Source: Zobellia uliginosa
GTDB taxonomy: Bacteria > Bacteroidota > Bacteroidia > Flavobacteriales > Flavobacteriaceae
Assembly (NCBI RefSeq): GCF_900156625.1
Contig: NZ_FTOB01000011.1
Coordinates: 18,727-82,726 of the forward strand
Length of the DNA stretch: 64,000 bases
Reading direction: 5' to 3'
The position numbers were made by a program, and so were the translations under genes. Shown in pieces: positions 1 through 10,047 of the stretch; within the stretch, counting starts at the first letter, position 1; each line of letters opens with the position of its first letter. The notes under the pieces were generated by a model. It saw only the letters and a program-made list of their open reading frames with translations. It searched no databases and had not been told where the DNA came from.

Positions 1-61
1 GATAGCGCTAGAACGTGAACAAGGGATGGATCATACGGGAAAACGACAATTTAGGAAGTAA
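1..61 (+). CDS. C-terminal end of an unidentified protein (partial)
   Basis: An open frame enters from the left edge in frame 2 and stops with TAA at 59-61, giving only about 19 C-terminal residues, rich in basic and polar residues and ending KRQFRK. It lies on the same strand as the following sugar-utilisation genes, so it may belong to the same locus. The fragment is too short to assign to a family. Confidence 0.4.
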   Translation, partial: IALEREQGMDHTGKRQFRK

Positions 62-419
62 AATGGTCTGTTTTTTTTCGGAAAGAAGAAAAACTAAATC
101 TAAAATATAAAAGCCTTAAAGCACGATTGGCTTGTTGACCGGACAAACATATTTTTAGCGCACGATTTAGACGAAATAAATAATTAGTGAATTTTAAGCT
201 ACCTACATACACTAATTTTGCTAATTTTAAATGCCGATAACTCTCTGCTTTTTCATTTTTTTAAGGAATCAATTGGTTTTTTTGGACTGATTTAAGAGGA
301 ATCTACAAATCAGCTATGGTCAGATTTACGTCTATAGTGAAATGTCAAAAAATCATATATGGATATAGTTAGCTTTTTTGTAAAGGATTTGAAATAGAAT
401 TCAAAATAAAATTTTCAGA
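62..419. other. AT-rich intergenic region upstream of the isomerase-like gene
   Basis: This 358-bp stretch has no convincing reading frame. It presumably carries the promoter of the gene starting at 420, but I see no clear TTG-N19-TAnnTTTG promoter in it. Confidence 0.4.
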
Positions 420-1292
420 ATGAAAAGAAGACAATTTATTACAAACACAGTTTCTGCCGGTGTCGTAAGTGCCTTATCTCCAACATTGTTAACAGCCTCT
501 TCCATGTTGACTATGAAAGATCCCAGAAGGGTTAATGATGATATATCGTTAGCGCAATGGGCCTTGGTAGATGAATTTAAATCCGGAAAATTGAACACTT
601 TGGATTTTCCGCGTATAGCTAGGGAAGGTTTTGATTTAAACGGCATTGAGTTTGTGAATATTCTATTTGATGTACCTACTTCTAGATATATTAATGAGCT
701 TAAAAAAAATGCCAATGACCATGGTGTTGAAATGGTACTGATGATGGTAGATCAAGAAGGGGAAACTGCAGCGGAAACGGCCAAAGCAAGAAAGCAAACT
801 GTAGACAATCATAAAAAATGGATTGACATAGCCCAAGAATTGGGATGCCATGCTGTAAGGACCAACTGTAGAGGTCCTGAAGGAGCGGACAAAGATGAAG
901 CTCTAAAATGGGCTGCGGACACCTATAATATGATGTTAGAGTATGCAATTCCGGCCAATGTTAGTATTTGTATCGAAAACCATGGAGGATTGTCGAATGA
1001 TACGGATTGGATGCTTGCTTTAATGAAAGAAGTTGATAATCTTTATTTTGGTTCCTACCCAGATTGGCGCGAACCAAGTGAATCTTTTGACAATTACAAT
1101 TTTTTGAAGCAAATGCTTCCTTATGCCAAAGGAATGTCATTCAGAAACCAACCTACCGAAGAAATAGCTATAAAGATGATTAACCTTTGTAAAGAAAGTG
1201 GTTATAGGGGGTATTATGGTATAGAATCCAAAGGACGAAAAGAAATTAAACAAGCTATAAAAACCTTAAGGAAGCATTTGTTAAATGAATAA
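420..1292 (+). CDS. Tat-exported sugar phosphate isomerase/epimerase-like TIM-barrel protein
   Basis: The 290-aa product starts with a twin-arginine-type signal (MKRRQFITNT, then a hydrophobic stretch to about residue 28). The rest looks like the AP-endonuclease-family-2 / xylose-isomerase-like TIM barrel. Recognisable pieces are an RTNCRGPEG segment, the ICIENHGG strand bearing the usual metal-ligand Glu, and YGIESKGRKE near the C-terminus. This family isomerises or epimerises sugars or hydroxy-acids in a metal-dependent way, and many exported members sit in Bacteroidota sugar loci. It is the first complete gene of the locus, co-directional with the sulfatase. The substrate cannot be told from sequence. 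Confidence 0.75.
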   Translation: MKRRQFITNTVSAGVVSALSPTLLTASSMLTMKDPRRVNDDISLAQWALVDEFKSGKLNTLDFPRIAREGFDLNGIEFVNILFDVPTSRYINELKKNANDHGVEMVLMMVDQEGETAAETAKARKQTVDNHKKWIDIAQELGCHAVRTNCRGPEGADKDEALKWAADTYNMMLEYAIPANVSICIENHGGLSNDTDWMLALMKEVDNLYFGSYPDWREPSESFDNYNFLKQMLPYAKGMSFRNQPTEEIAIKMINLCKESGYRGYYGIESKGRKEIKQAIKTLRKHLLNE

Positions 1293-1885
1293 AGTAGTTG
1301 CTTTTGTATAGCTTAAATATTTTGAAGATTGGGAACTCTTTATTATGATGGATTATGGTTGGCAGTTATTCAAATGTTTTCCTAAAAGCAGCCTAGCTTA
1401 ATGGAATAATATCCTTGGTGGCAACTTCTTTTGAGGGTTGTGCCCAAGTAGGGAATAATCGTAGCAGTTGCGCTAAAACCACGGTATTCAAGTATTAAAC
1501 CCTTATAGACCTTAATTTTCAATTCATGGGCATTTGTATTGATAGTAGTTCACTTGGCAATGGATATGTGTAATTATTAAGAATAGATATTTTTCTTTCG
1601 TTTAATTGGGCCAAATTCTATAACTATCTATAGGGCAAATAAAACGATAGGTTTAGAAATGGCCTGAAACTTCTTGTTGGGAATATTTGCCCAGGTGTTT
1701 GGTAAGTTGAAATAAGTTGTGATCAAACTTGGACCTATGGTCTTTACTGTACAAAAATAAAGTATTTGTAAAATTTTAATCTATAGTATGATGGTCAGAC
1801 TAGATATATAAAAGGTTCCCGAGATAGTTAAGTAGCAAAAAATCAAAATAACAAATCATCAATTGATAAAACCAATATTTGTAAT
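1293..1885. other. 593-bp intergenic region with a possible decayed lipoprotein leader
   Basis: No intact gene is present. A short open stretch around 1410-1497 reads like a lipoprotein leader (SLVATSFEGCAQ) but lacks a proper start and stops after about 29 codons, so it may be the relic of a deleted gene. The last 150 bp before 1886 are AT-rich and probably hold the sulfatase promoter. Confidence 0.3.
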
Positions 1886-3418
1886 ATGGAAAGAATTCTC
1901 ACCAAACTAACTGTAGGTTTAACAATTATTTCTGTTCTATTATCATGTGGCGAAAGTACTGCTGTTAAAAAAGTAGTCAAAACAAAACCAAATATCTTAT
2001 GGATTATAGCAGAGGATTTATCTCCTTACCTAGGGTGTTACGGAGACTCGATAAACCAAGGGCATACACCGGTAATAGATAGTTTGGCTAAAGATGGTGT
2101 CTTATATAAAAGGGCTTATGCCACCGCTCCTGTTTGTTCGGCAAGTAGATCGGCCTTAATTACCGGAGTAATGCAAACCACTACCGGCACACATAATCAT
2201 AGATCGAGTAGGTTTACTAATGGAGAGGTCGTTCCGGATAGCTTGCGTATACTTCTACCGGAAGGAATGAAAACCGTTCCCGAATTAATGAAGGAGGCGG
2301 GCTATTTTACTTTTAACAGTGGTAAGGACGATTATAATTTTCATTATAATAGAAAATCACTTTATGATGTAGGTACCCAAGATGATTATGTTATAGGTAT
2401 GAACGGTTGGCAAGGAAATTTTGCTAAAGAATTTAAAACGGTCAAAAATTATGTGTGGAGTTCAAGGAAGGATAAAAACCAACCTTGGTTTGGACAGGTA
2501 CAAATAGATGGAGGAAAAAAAGACTACAAATATGTTCGTGAGGGGGAGAAGTTAGCCGTTAACGATGTTCCTTTACCTCCTTATTTTCCAGACATTCCAT
2601 CACAAAGGGAAGCGTGGACAAGACACTACAATGCCAATAGGGGATCTGATGTTGCCGTAGAGCGCATTTTAGATCAGTTGGAGGCTGACGGGGAATTGGA
2701 AAATACAATAATATTTTTCTTTTCTGATCACGGAAGTCCAACCTCATTGCGGCACAAGCAGTTTTGTTATGAGGGAGGAATGCAAGTGCCTTTGATCATT
2801 ACAGGCTCTCACCCCAATATTCAACAAGGAAAAGTTGTAGATGAATTGGTTTCATTGTTAGATGTATCTGCTACAACTTTATCATTGGGCGGGGCAGAGA
2901 TGCCGGGGTATTTAGACGGTCAGGATTTATTTAACAAAGAATTTAAAGGTTCTAAATATGTTATTGGGGCAAGGGATAGGTGCGATTATACCATAGATAA
3001 GATTAGAACGGTAGTATCGGAAAATTATAGGTACATAAAAAATTACTATCCGAACAGACCTATGTTGCAAGCAGGTTATAGAGATGGCAGACCTATTGTC
3101 ACTGGCTTAAAAAAAGCCCGTAAAGATGGTCTTTTAACAGAGTATCAAGAAAAATTTTGGTTTGGGGTAAGGCCTGTTCATGAATTGTACGATTTAAAGA
3201 ATGACATACATCAAATCAATAATTTGGCATTAAACCCTAAGTACGCATCCATTTTGAAAGAACACCAAGCGGTATTGGAAAATTGGGTACTGGAAACAGG
3301 AGACAAGGCTCAAGGACAAGAATCTGCTGCTCAATTAAAAGCTACCTACGATTTATGGAAAGATGTAGCACCTTTTAAAAATGCAAAGATAAACCCCGAA
3401 TACGATCAGTTTAAGTAA
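1886..3418 (+). CDS. S1-family sulfatase, lipoprotein
   Basis: The 510-aa product has a lipoprotein signal ending in LLSC, with Cys21 as the likely lipidated residue. The sulfatase fold starts at KPNILWIIAEDLSPYLG, which supplies the first metal-binding Asp. The formylglycine motif is C84-S-A-S-R88, so Cys84 must be oxidised by a maturase that is not in this window. A later FFFSDHGSP segment gives further metal ligands. Length fits S1 sulfatases (about 450-550 aa). It probably removes sulfate esters from a sulfated galactan oligosaccharide in the periplasm or at the surface. The subfamily was not assigned. It converges with the hybrid regulator on the other strand. Confidence 0.9.
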   Translation: MERILTKLTVGLTIISVLLSCGESTAVKKVVKTKPNILWIIAEDLSPYLGCYGDSINQGHTPVIDSLAKDGVLYKRAYATAPVCSASRSALITGVMQTTTGTHNHRSSRFTNGEVVPDSLRILLPEGMKTVPELMKEAGYFTFNSGKDDYNFHYNRKSLYDVGTQDDYVIGMNGWQGNFAKEFKTVKNYVWSSRKDKNQPWFGQVQIDGGKKDYKYVREGEKLAVNDVPLPPYFPDIPSQREAWTRHYNANRGSDVAVERILDQLEADGELENTIIFFFSDHGSPTSLRHKQFCYEGGMQVPLIITGSHPNIQQGKVVDELVSLLDVSATTLSLGGAEMPGYLDGQDLFNKEFKGSKYVIGARDRCDYTIDKIRTVVSENYRYIKNYYPNRPMLQAGYRDGRPIVTGLKKARKDGLLTEYQEKFWFGVRPVHELYDLKNDIHQINNLALNPKYASILKEHQAVLENWVLETGDKAQGQESAAQLKATYDLWKDVAPFKNAKINPEYDQFK

Positions 3419-3503
3419 GAAATGACTAACCCTAAAAGCACGTATGCTTATTAACAGCAGTTGGCGCATACCAGCGAATGTTTGTAGTGAAGCTAAAAGC
3501 GTG

Positions 3504-6500
3504 TCATGTATTATTGTGTTGGTGTTTTTCTTGATTGTATTTTCCCGGAGACACGCCATATTTTTCCTTGAATAATTTACTGAAATGGGAGCTACTCTTA
3601 AAACCTGTGAGCTGATAGGTTTCTTGAACGGTTAATTTTTCATGAACCAAGAGGTTGGCAGCTTTCTGTAGTCGGTAGCTTTTCAATAATTCATATGGCG
3701 TTTGGTTTGTTAAGACCTTGACCTTTTGAAAAAAATGAGTGCGGTTTAGATATAGTTTTTTAGCAAGACTGTTAAGGTCAAAATTTTGGTTGTCTACATT
3801 TTCCTCAATTAAGCTGTAGAGTTTATCAAGAAAGGCATTGTCGTTTCTACTATTTCTATTGTCTTTGGTCAATGGCATGCCTATTTGGTACCTTTCGCTA
3901 AGCCGTTTGCGGTTGATAAGTAACGCTTCGGTCCGTGTGATAAGCCTCTTAGGGTCAAAGGGTTTTTTTATATAAGCGTCGGCCCCGTCTTTAATTCCGC
4001 GCAAGTGGTCTTTTATATTGGTCAATGCGGTCAATAGAATTACCGGAATATGGCTAGTTTGTAAATTCGATTTAATTTTTAAGCATAGCTCTAAACCGTT
4101 CATTTCAGGCATTTGTATGTCGCTAATAATTATATCGGGCCATTGGTTTTCTACGGCATTTATGCACTCTTGTCCATTTCTAAAGCTTTGTACCTTAAAG
4201 TATTGGGATAATAGTTTTGAGACATAGACTCTCATTTCCAAGTTATCTTCCACGTAAAAAACCAATGCTTCTTGAAATTCGCCCGTAACATCTATATGAT
4301 CTAAGGTATTGTTTTCTACAAGCTCACTACTTAAAGAGACTTCTTTCTCTTTTGGTAGTTCAATTTGTTCTACGGAAAGCTCGGTATCCTTAGACTGTTT
4401 TTTAACAATTGGAAGTTTAAAGGTGATTTTAGTGCCTTTGCCCGGTTCGCTCTCCGCATGAATATATCCGTAATGCATTTCTACAAGGCGTTTAGAGAAA
4501 GCTAGGCCAATACCGGAACCGCTTAGGTGGCTACTTTTTATTTTGTGGGATTGGTAAAATCTTTCAAATATGTGTTTTTGATCTACTTCGTCAATACCAA
4601 TGCCCGTATCGATAACGGATACGATCAAGTTTTTCTCCTCGCTCCTGTATTCTATTTTAATACTATCATTGGTTTGTGTGTACTTAAAGGCATTATTCAC
4701 TAGGTTATTCACTATTTTTTCTAATTTATCCCTGTCGGCAACAACTATAATGGAAGAATCCTCACCAACCAAATCGAATCCCTTTTTGTCGTTAGTTGCC
4801 ATAAATCTGAAGTCTTCCGTAATTTCTTCGATGAAGGTTTTAAAATCAAACCTCGTATAGTTCATTTTTAATAGGTTTGAATCTGCCCTTCTAAAATCTT
4901 GTACTTGCTCTATAAGCTCATATATTTTTTTTAATTGACGCTTTATCAGGCTTAACTTATCCGTAAGGTCTGGACTTTCGGAGAACTCTTGAAGAAGGGT
5001 GTTTGTTGGGCCTTCGATTAACGTTAGAGGTGTTTTTATCTCGTGGGAAATATTCGAGAAGAAACGCAGTTTTGCTTCGTTTACCTCTTTTACATTATTG
5101 ATGGTGAGTTGTTCTATCTCGACTTTATGATTCAGTTTTTGAATCTTTAAAAGAGTTTGGTTAATAATAAAACCCACAATCAGAATTAGTAGAATATAGG
5201 CTGCATAGGCGAGTTTGGTTTTCCAAAATGGAGGGGAAATTAGTATATTGATTTTTTTAGGGTCGGTCCATTCATTTATGGAATTGGAAGCCATACCTTG
5301 TAACTCGTAATCGCCAGGTGGCAAACCGCTATAGGAGATGTTCTTTTGGTCGGAAGGAACTTCTATCCATTCTTCGTTCATTGGAAACAACCTGTATTTT
5401 ATGGTATGGTTTAAAGGGGTTGTAAAATGAAGGCTCGTTAATTCTAGAGAGAATACATTTTCATCATGTTTTAATTCAATAGTTTGGGTTTGGGATAAAG
5501 GTTTCTTCAGTAAAACTCTGCCATTAATAGAATCACCGGCTTTTACTGATTTATTGAGTAACTTAAAATTCCCGAAAGCGAACTTTGGTAAGGGTTCATT
5601 GTTGGGTATTTCTTCCGGTTTAAAATAGCAGATACCGTTTAAACCGGAAAAAACCATGTAACCGTTCTTCAAGAACAGACTAGCGTACCAAAAATCCTCA
5701 AAAGGAAGCCCATCCGTAGAGTGAAAACTCCGTATGGTATAATTTTTAGTATTAAGTTTATTGAGTCCAATGTTGGTGGTTACCCAAAGGTTATGGTCAT
5801 GGTCATATTGGATGCTTTTGATGACATTGTTAGATAGCCCCTGTTCTTCGGTGAAGCAAATAAATTCTGGATTTGGGGTATCTTCGGTCATCTTACATAT
5901 TCCGCCACCTTCAGTTCCTATCCATAGCTCCTTATTGGGGAGTCTGATAATAGAACTTACAAAATCCATAGGTAAAGACTTGGAGTCGTCGGCATCGTGC
6001 TGATACTGCTGTATCTTAGTATGTTTCAAAGGCCCTTCTGAATCTATTTTGAACAACCCTTTTTTATAGCTTCCGATCCATATATTGCTGTTTAAGGGGT
6101 CGGTGTATATGCATCTTACATATTTCAGTTGCTTATCCTTGAAAAAAAGATTGTCATTTAAGGTTTCAATGTTTATGATGTCATTTTTGTCATTCAGAAT
6201 TATTTTATAAACCCCGGTCATGCCAATGATCCAAATGTTACCCTGTTTGTCCTCGGTATAAGAACTTATATGGGTATATTGGGGCAAACTTTTTGTGTCG
6301 GTTTTAATTATTTCGTAATTCTTGCTTCCGGCTTTAATTCTGCACAATCCTATATCTTTAATTTTTGCCCATAAGTTCTTTCTTGAATCATAAAAGACGT
6401 TCCCTAAGTTTGTTTTTTCTTCATCATTTATATGAATTTTAGGGGCTTCAAATTTTTGAGATTTGGTGTTGAACAAGTATATACCTCCCTGATCGGAACT

Positions 6501-7694
6501 GACATAGATTCTATTGTTGTCCAAGGGGGACATATTTGTAATGTTATTTGACCTAAAACCAAGGGGGTCCGCCATAGATGAATTGTAGGTTTTAAAAGGA
6601 TTATTGCTAATCCTAAATTGGTATAGCCCTTTATTAAAGGTGCCTAGCCAACAATCTCCTAAGGATGTCTGGTAAAAAACACTGGATTTAATCGTATTGG
6701 TTTCAAATTCAAAGTAAGAAATATCATAGTCAGAATTGTTTTTCAAGTCTGAAGCATCGTTTAACCGCATGAATCCATCATTGAGTATTCCTAACCAAAC
6801 ATTATTTGAATTATCTACCATGCAATTCTTAAATGAATATTGGGGAAAGTCTACCCTGGTAATTTCAAAAGTGTACTTACTACCTTGTTTGTTTGAATGA
6901 ATAACGGCCATACCTCCTACGGGGAGGGTTGTCAAAAGTGTATTTCTATCTACTTGCTCAATAGAGTTACATGAATATATTTGTTCACTTAAAACTCGCT
7001 TAAAGGTTTTTTTCTCTAGATTGAACAGAAGCAAGCCATAGGATGTGGAGTACAGATAGTTATTTGGGTCTAACTGGGTACCGTCATAAATTATTCCTGT
7101 TCGTGATTTGTTAACAAAGGGAAAGGCATAAGATGCAACAAAACTATAATCATCTTTATACACCAACAAGCCATAATTCTCAGTAGCACATAAAATGAGG
7201 TCAGAGGTATTGCTCATTATATGTCGTATAGCAGGCTTGTCCTTATTATTCGGGAACTGGTCCGCTGTAAGGTCGTAAAATTCCTCCTTTGTGGTGTTGT
7301 AGACGCTTAATCCTTCATCGGTTCCAATCCATATATTTTCATTTTTATCTTCAAATAGAGATCTTACACGATTATTTGCCAGCGGCTTATTTGTATTTGT
7401 ATTTTTTATAGTAACAAATTCATAACCATTATAAAGACTAAGCCCTTCATAGGTTCCTACCCACAAAAAACCATTTGAATCCTCCAAAATAGAGGTTACA
7501 CCGTTATGGGCCAGTCCGTCTATGGTCGTATAGTGTTTAGAGGGATTGGTTATCTGTTCTTGGGCGAAGGATGTGAGGGAGATCAGAAACAGATACAATA
7601 TCAAAAAGACGCGCCTTGCCCCAAATCTTATATGACTCGTTATAAATAGGCAAGATTGAAATAAGGTCGATTGTTCCGATTCTAAATTAATCAT
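3504..7694 (-). CDS. Hybrid two-component system sensor/regulator (HTCS)
   Basis: The 1396-aa protein has the classic HTCS order. A hydrophobic signal or anchor lies near residues 28-45, followed by two-component-regulator propeller repeats (motifs such as NGFLWVGTYEGL and ENIWIGTDEGL) to about residue 730 and a Y_Y_Y domain. A transmembrane helix lies near 815-835, then a histidine kinase with NISHEIKTPL (phospho-acceptor His884) and an ATPase with G boxes. A receiver follows with SDIQMPEMNG (Asp1192), and a C-terminal AraC-type HTH. In this family the periplasmic propeller binds an oligosaccharide and the HTH activates the neighbouring locus. It lies between the sulfatase and the GH110/SusCD genes and is the obvious local inducer. 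Confidence 0.95.
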   Translation of the reverse strand: MINLESEQSTLFQSCLFITSHIRFGARRVFLILYLFLISLTSFAQEQITNPSKHYTTIDGLAHNGVTSILEDSNGFLWVGTYEGLSLYNGYEFVTIKNTNTNKPLANNRVRSLFEDKNENIWIGTDEGLSVYNTTKEEFYDLTADQFPNNKDKPAIRHIMSNTSDLILCATENYGLLVYKDDYSFVASYAFPFVNKSRTGIIYDGTQLDPNNYLYSTSYGLLLFNLEKKTFKRVLSEQIYSCNSIEQVDRNTLLTTLPVGGMAVIHSNKQGSKYTFEITRVDFPQYSFKNCMVDNSNNVWLGILNDGFMRLNDASDLKNNSDYDISYFEFETNTIKSSVFYQTSLGDCWLGTFNKGLYQFRISNNPFKTYNSSMADPLGFRSNNITNMSPLDNNRIYVSSDQGGIYLFNTKSQKFEAPKIHINDEEKTNLGNVFYDSRKNLWAKIKDIGLCRIKAGSKNYEIIKTDTKSLPQYTHISSYTEDKQGNIWIIGMTGVYKIILNDKNDIINIETLNDNLFFKDKQLKYVRCIYTDPLNSNIWIGSYKKGLFKIDSEGPLKHTKIQQYQHDADDSKSLPMDFVSSIIRLPNKELWIGTEGGGICKMTEDTPNPEFICFTEEQGLSNNVIKSIQYDHDHNLWVTTNIGLNKLNTKNYTIRSFHSTDGLPFEDFWYASLFLKNGYMVFSGLNGICYFKPEEIPNNEPLPKFAFGNFKLLNKSVKAGDSINGRVLLKKPLSQTQTIELKHDENVFSLELTSLHFTTPLNHTIKYRLFPMNEEWIEVPSDQKNISYSGLPPGDYELQGMASNSINEWTDPKKINILISPPFWKTKLAYAAYILLILIVGFIINQTLLKIQKLNHKVEIEQLTINNVKEVNEAKLRFFSNISHEIKTPLTLIEGPTNTLLQEFSESPDLTDKLSLIKRQLKKIYELIEQVQDFRRADSNLLKMNYTRFDFKTFIEEITEDFRFMATNDKKGFDLVGEDSSIIVVADRDKLEKIVNNLVNNAFKYTQTNDSIKIEYRSEEKNLIVSVIDTGIGIDEVDQKHIFERFYQSHKIKSSHLSGSGIGLAFSKRLVEMHYGYIHAESEPGKGTKITFKLPIVKKQSKDTELSVEQIELPKEKEVSLSSELVENNTLDHIDVTGEFQEALVFYVEDNLEMRVYVSKLLSQYFKVQSFRNGQECINAVENQWPDIIISDIQMPEMNGLELCLKIKSNLQTSHIPVILLTALTNIKDHLRGIKDGADAYIKKPFDPKRLITRTEALLINRKRLSERYQIGMPLTKDNRNSRNDNAFLDKLYSLIEENVDNQNFDLNSLAKKLYLNRTHFFQKVKVLTNQTPYELLKSYRLQKAANLLVHEKLTVQETYQLTGFKSSSHFSKLFKEKYGVSPGKYNQEKHQHNNT

Positions 7695-7989
7695 GTTTAT
7701 TCTAAGGGATATTTTCTCATTTGAAACTTAAAACGCAATGGTTGATGTTAATTTTTAAGACACATACTTATCAATAGGTGCTACAAAACTGAGTGAAAAT
7801 TTAAGATTTTTTTAATTTTTGGGCTACTCTATAATTTTTCTGTTAAAACTACATATTTGTACGTACGGTCAGGCTTTGGCCCTTGGTTTTATATAGAATA
7901 TTTACTGAGAAGCATTATTAATTTACCATGTGACATTTTCTTCTGTGTTCATATTTCAATATTTGGGATATGATTAACATATAGAACAA
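7695..7989. promoter_or_regulatory. Divergent promoter region between HTCS and the GH110-like gene
   Basis: This 295-bp AT-rich region separates the start codons of two divergent genes and must contain both promoters and probably an HTCS binding site. No perfect TAnnTTTG box or obvious HTCS direct repeat was identified by eye, so the assignment rests on gene layout. Confidence 0.4.
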
Positions 7990-9894
7990 ATGTCAAAACC
8001 ATTTTATTCAAGAAAATTACATATTCTAATTTTACTTACAATCATTTTTTCTTTATCAGCATGTTTTTCTGATAAAAATGGTAAGATAAAATTATTACAT
8101 TTTAGTTCAGATATTTCTTCTGATGCTACTCCTTTCGTATTGAAAGAATTATTGGATAAAGAAAACGAGGGGGTTTCAAAAATTACGTTCGAAAAAGGAG
8201 AGTATCATTTTTATCCAGATAAAGGCTTAGAAAAGTTTTGTTATATATCCAACCATAATGATGTTGTAATAAAAACGGCGTTTCCTCTTTCTCAAATGAA
8301 AGGCCTAACGATAGATGGGCAAGGGGCCACTTTTGTCTTTCATGGAAAAATGATACCCTTTTTGATAGATGGATCGACAAATATAGCTATCAAAAACCTT
8401 TCCATAGATTGGGAGGTCCCTTTTCACAGTGAGGCACTTATTGTCGCAAACGATTTGGAAAACAAAACCTTTGATCTAAAAATAGCGAAGGAATACCCCT
8501 ATGAGATCCGCAATGGTCAGTTGTATTTTATTAAAGAATCTTACGAACACAATTTGGGTCAGGCCATATTATATGACCCTGAAAGAAGGGCCATCGCCTA
8601 TAATACGGAAGACTATACCCCTTTGACCATTTACAATAACTTACCTAATAAAAATACCAAAACTGCTGTTGCCTACAAGTATAAAGTTGATTCACACGAC
8701 CCCGTTCAAAATAGAATAGCTAGGGAATATGCGTTACGGGTAGAGGAACTTGAACCCGGACTCGTTAGAGTTTACAATCATAGGAAAAAAATTCCTCCCG
8801 TAGGAAAAGTACTGGTCTGTAAAGGCGAGCAACATGCCAATAGATTGGCGCCTGCAATCAGAATTACAAATACGAACGGTTTTAACGCAAAAAATGTAAA
8901 GGTGCACCATGCGGGAGGCATGGGGTTGATTGCGGAAAATTCTTCTGACCTGATACTAGATCGTTTTGATGTGACGCCCTCACGCGGAAGAATGGTTTCC
9001 ACTACTGCAGATGCAACACATTTTGTGGGCTGCAGGGGAAGAATAGAGCTAAAGAAGTGCATTTTTAAGAATCAGCTAGACGATGCCACCAATGTACATG
9101 GTACTTATCAAGAAGTTGTTGATGTTATTGATGAGTTTACCATTGGTGTGCGTATGGGGCATTATCAACAACAAGGCTTTGTTATTGGTAAACCTAAGGA
9201 TAAAGTGGGGCTGGTACGGTTGAAAAACTCATTTTTCCCTTATGACAGTCTTACCATAAAAAGCGTACAGAAACTCAATAGCCGGTATCAGAAAATTACG
9301 TTTAACGAATCTTTGCCAGCATCGCTTGAGAGCGGAGATTTAATAGAAAATCTATCCGCATACCCAGAAATGCTATTGGTAGAGGATTGTATTATTAGTA
9401 ACAATAGGGCAAGAGGCTTGCTTTTATCTACACCTAACGAGACTGTAATTAGAAATAACTTTTTTAGTACCGAGATGGAGGCGCTTTTGATTCCCGTAGA
9501 AAGTGGACACTGGTTCGAGTCTGGGAATGGGGCCAACATTAGTATCATAGATAATACTTTTCAAGATTGTAATCATAGCGGTTATAACCGCGGGGTAATA
9601 CGCTTTGTTACGGATGATGACAATCACAATATTGCCTTCAACAATATAAATATTAAAGGAAACACCTTTAACCATTTTGATAATCTCATTCTTGAAGTTG
9701 CCAACACGGATGGACTGGTTTTTCAGGAAAATGTGATTACCAATTCAAAAACCTTTCCTAAACGGCATAATCAGAAATCGGCATTTAGATTAAAGTCATC
9801 GCGTAATATTCAATTTAAGAAAAACACATATGAAGGAGACGCAGAGACCGTGGTAGAGGTAGAGGGTAATATGCAAAAAGTAGAATTCAATTAA
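7990..9894 (+). CDS. GH110-like alpha-1,3-galactosidase (right-handed beta-helix), lipoprotein
   Basis: The 634-aa product has a lipoprotein signal with Cys25 (SLSAC). It resembles GH110 alpha-1,3-galactosidases: an early YHFYPDKG segment, then NITIDGQG-like and FVFHGKMIPF motifs, then KNLSIDWEVPFH, followed by beta-helix repeats with many N-rich turns (VIRNNFF, ISIIDNTF, INIKGNTF). GH110 enzymes are inverting exo-alpha-1,3-galactosidases of about 600 aa; some act on blood-group B antigen and some marine members on carrageenan oligosaccharides. Its position beside the HTCS and SusCD suggests removal of non-reducing alpha-galactose from imported or surface oligosaccharides. Family call from remembered motifs; specificity is inference. 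Confidence 0.75.
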   Translation: MSKPFYSRKLHILILLTIIFSLSACFSDKNGKIKLLHFSSDISSDATPFVLKELLDKENEGVSKITFEKGEYHFYPDKGLEKFCYISNHNDVVIKTAFPLSQMKGLTIDGQGATFVFHGKMIPFLIDGSTNIAIKNLSIDWEVPFHSEALIVANDLENKTFDLKIAKEYPYEIRNGQLYFIKESYEHNLGQAILYDPERRAIAYNTEDYTPLTIYNNLPNKNTKTAVAYKYKVDSHDPVQNRIAREYALRVEELEPGLVRVYNHRKKIPPVGKVLVCKGEQHANRLAPAIRITNTNGFNAKNVKVHHAGGMGLIAENSSDLILDRFDVTPSRGRMVSTTADATHFVGCRGRIELKKCIFKNQLDDATNVHGTYQEVVDVIDEFTIGVRMGHYQQQGFVIGKPKDKVGLVRLKNSFFPYDSLTIKSVQKLNSRYQKITFNESLPASLESGDLIENLSAYPEMLLVEDCIISNNRARGLLLSTPNETVIRNNFFSTEMEALLIPVESGHWFESGNGANISIIDNTFQDCNHSGYNRGVIRFVTDDDNHNIAFNNINIKGNTFNHFDNLILEVANTDGLVFQENVITNSKTFPKRHNQKSAFRLKSSRNIQFKKNTYEGDAETVVEVEGNMQKVEFN

Positions 9895-10047
9895 TCACTA
9901 ATAACCAATACTCAAAAGGTAAACTCAGGACAAAATAGTTTTTTAAAGAAGTCATATGCATTACATGGCATGATGGGATATAAATACGAGAAGCTATAGA
10001 ATGCCCAGGGGTTTAGCTACCTAGATTAACTAACTAATATTAAACCT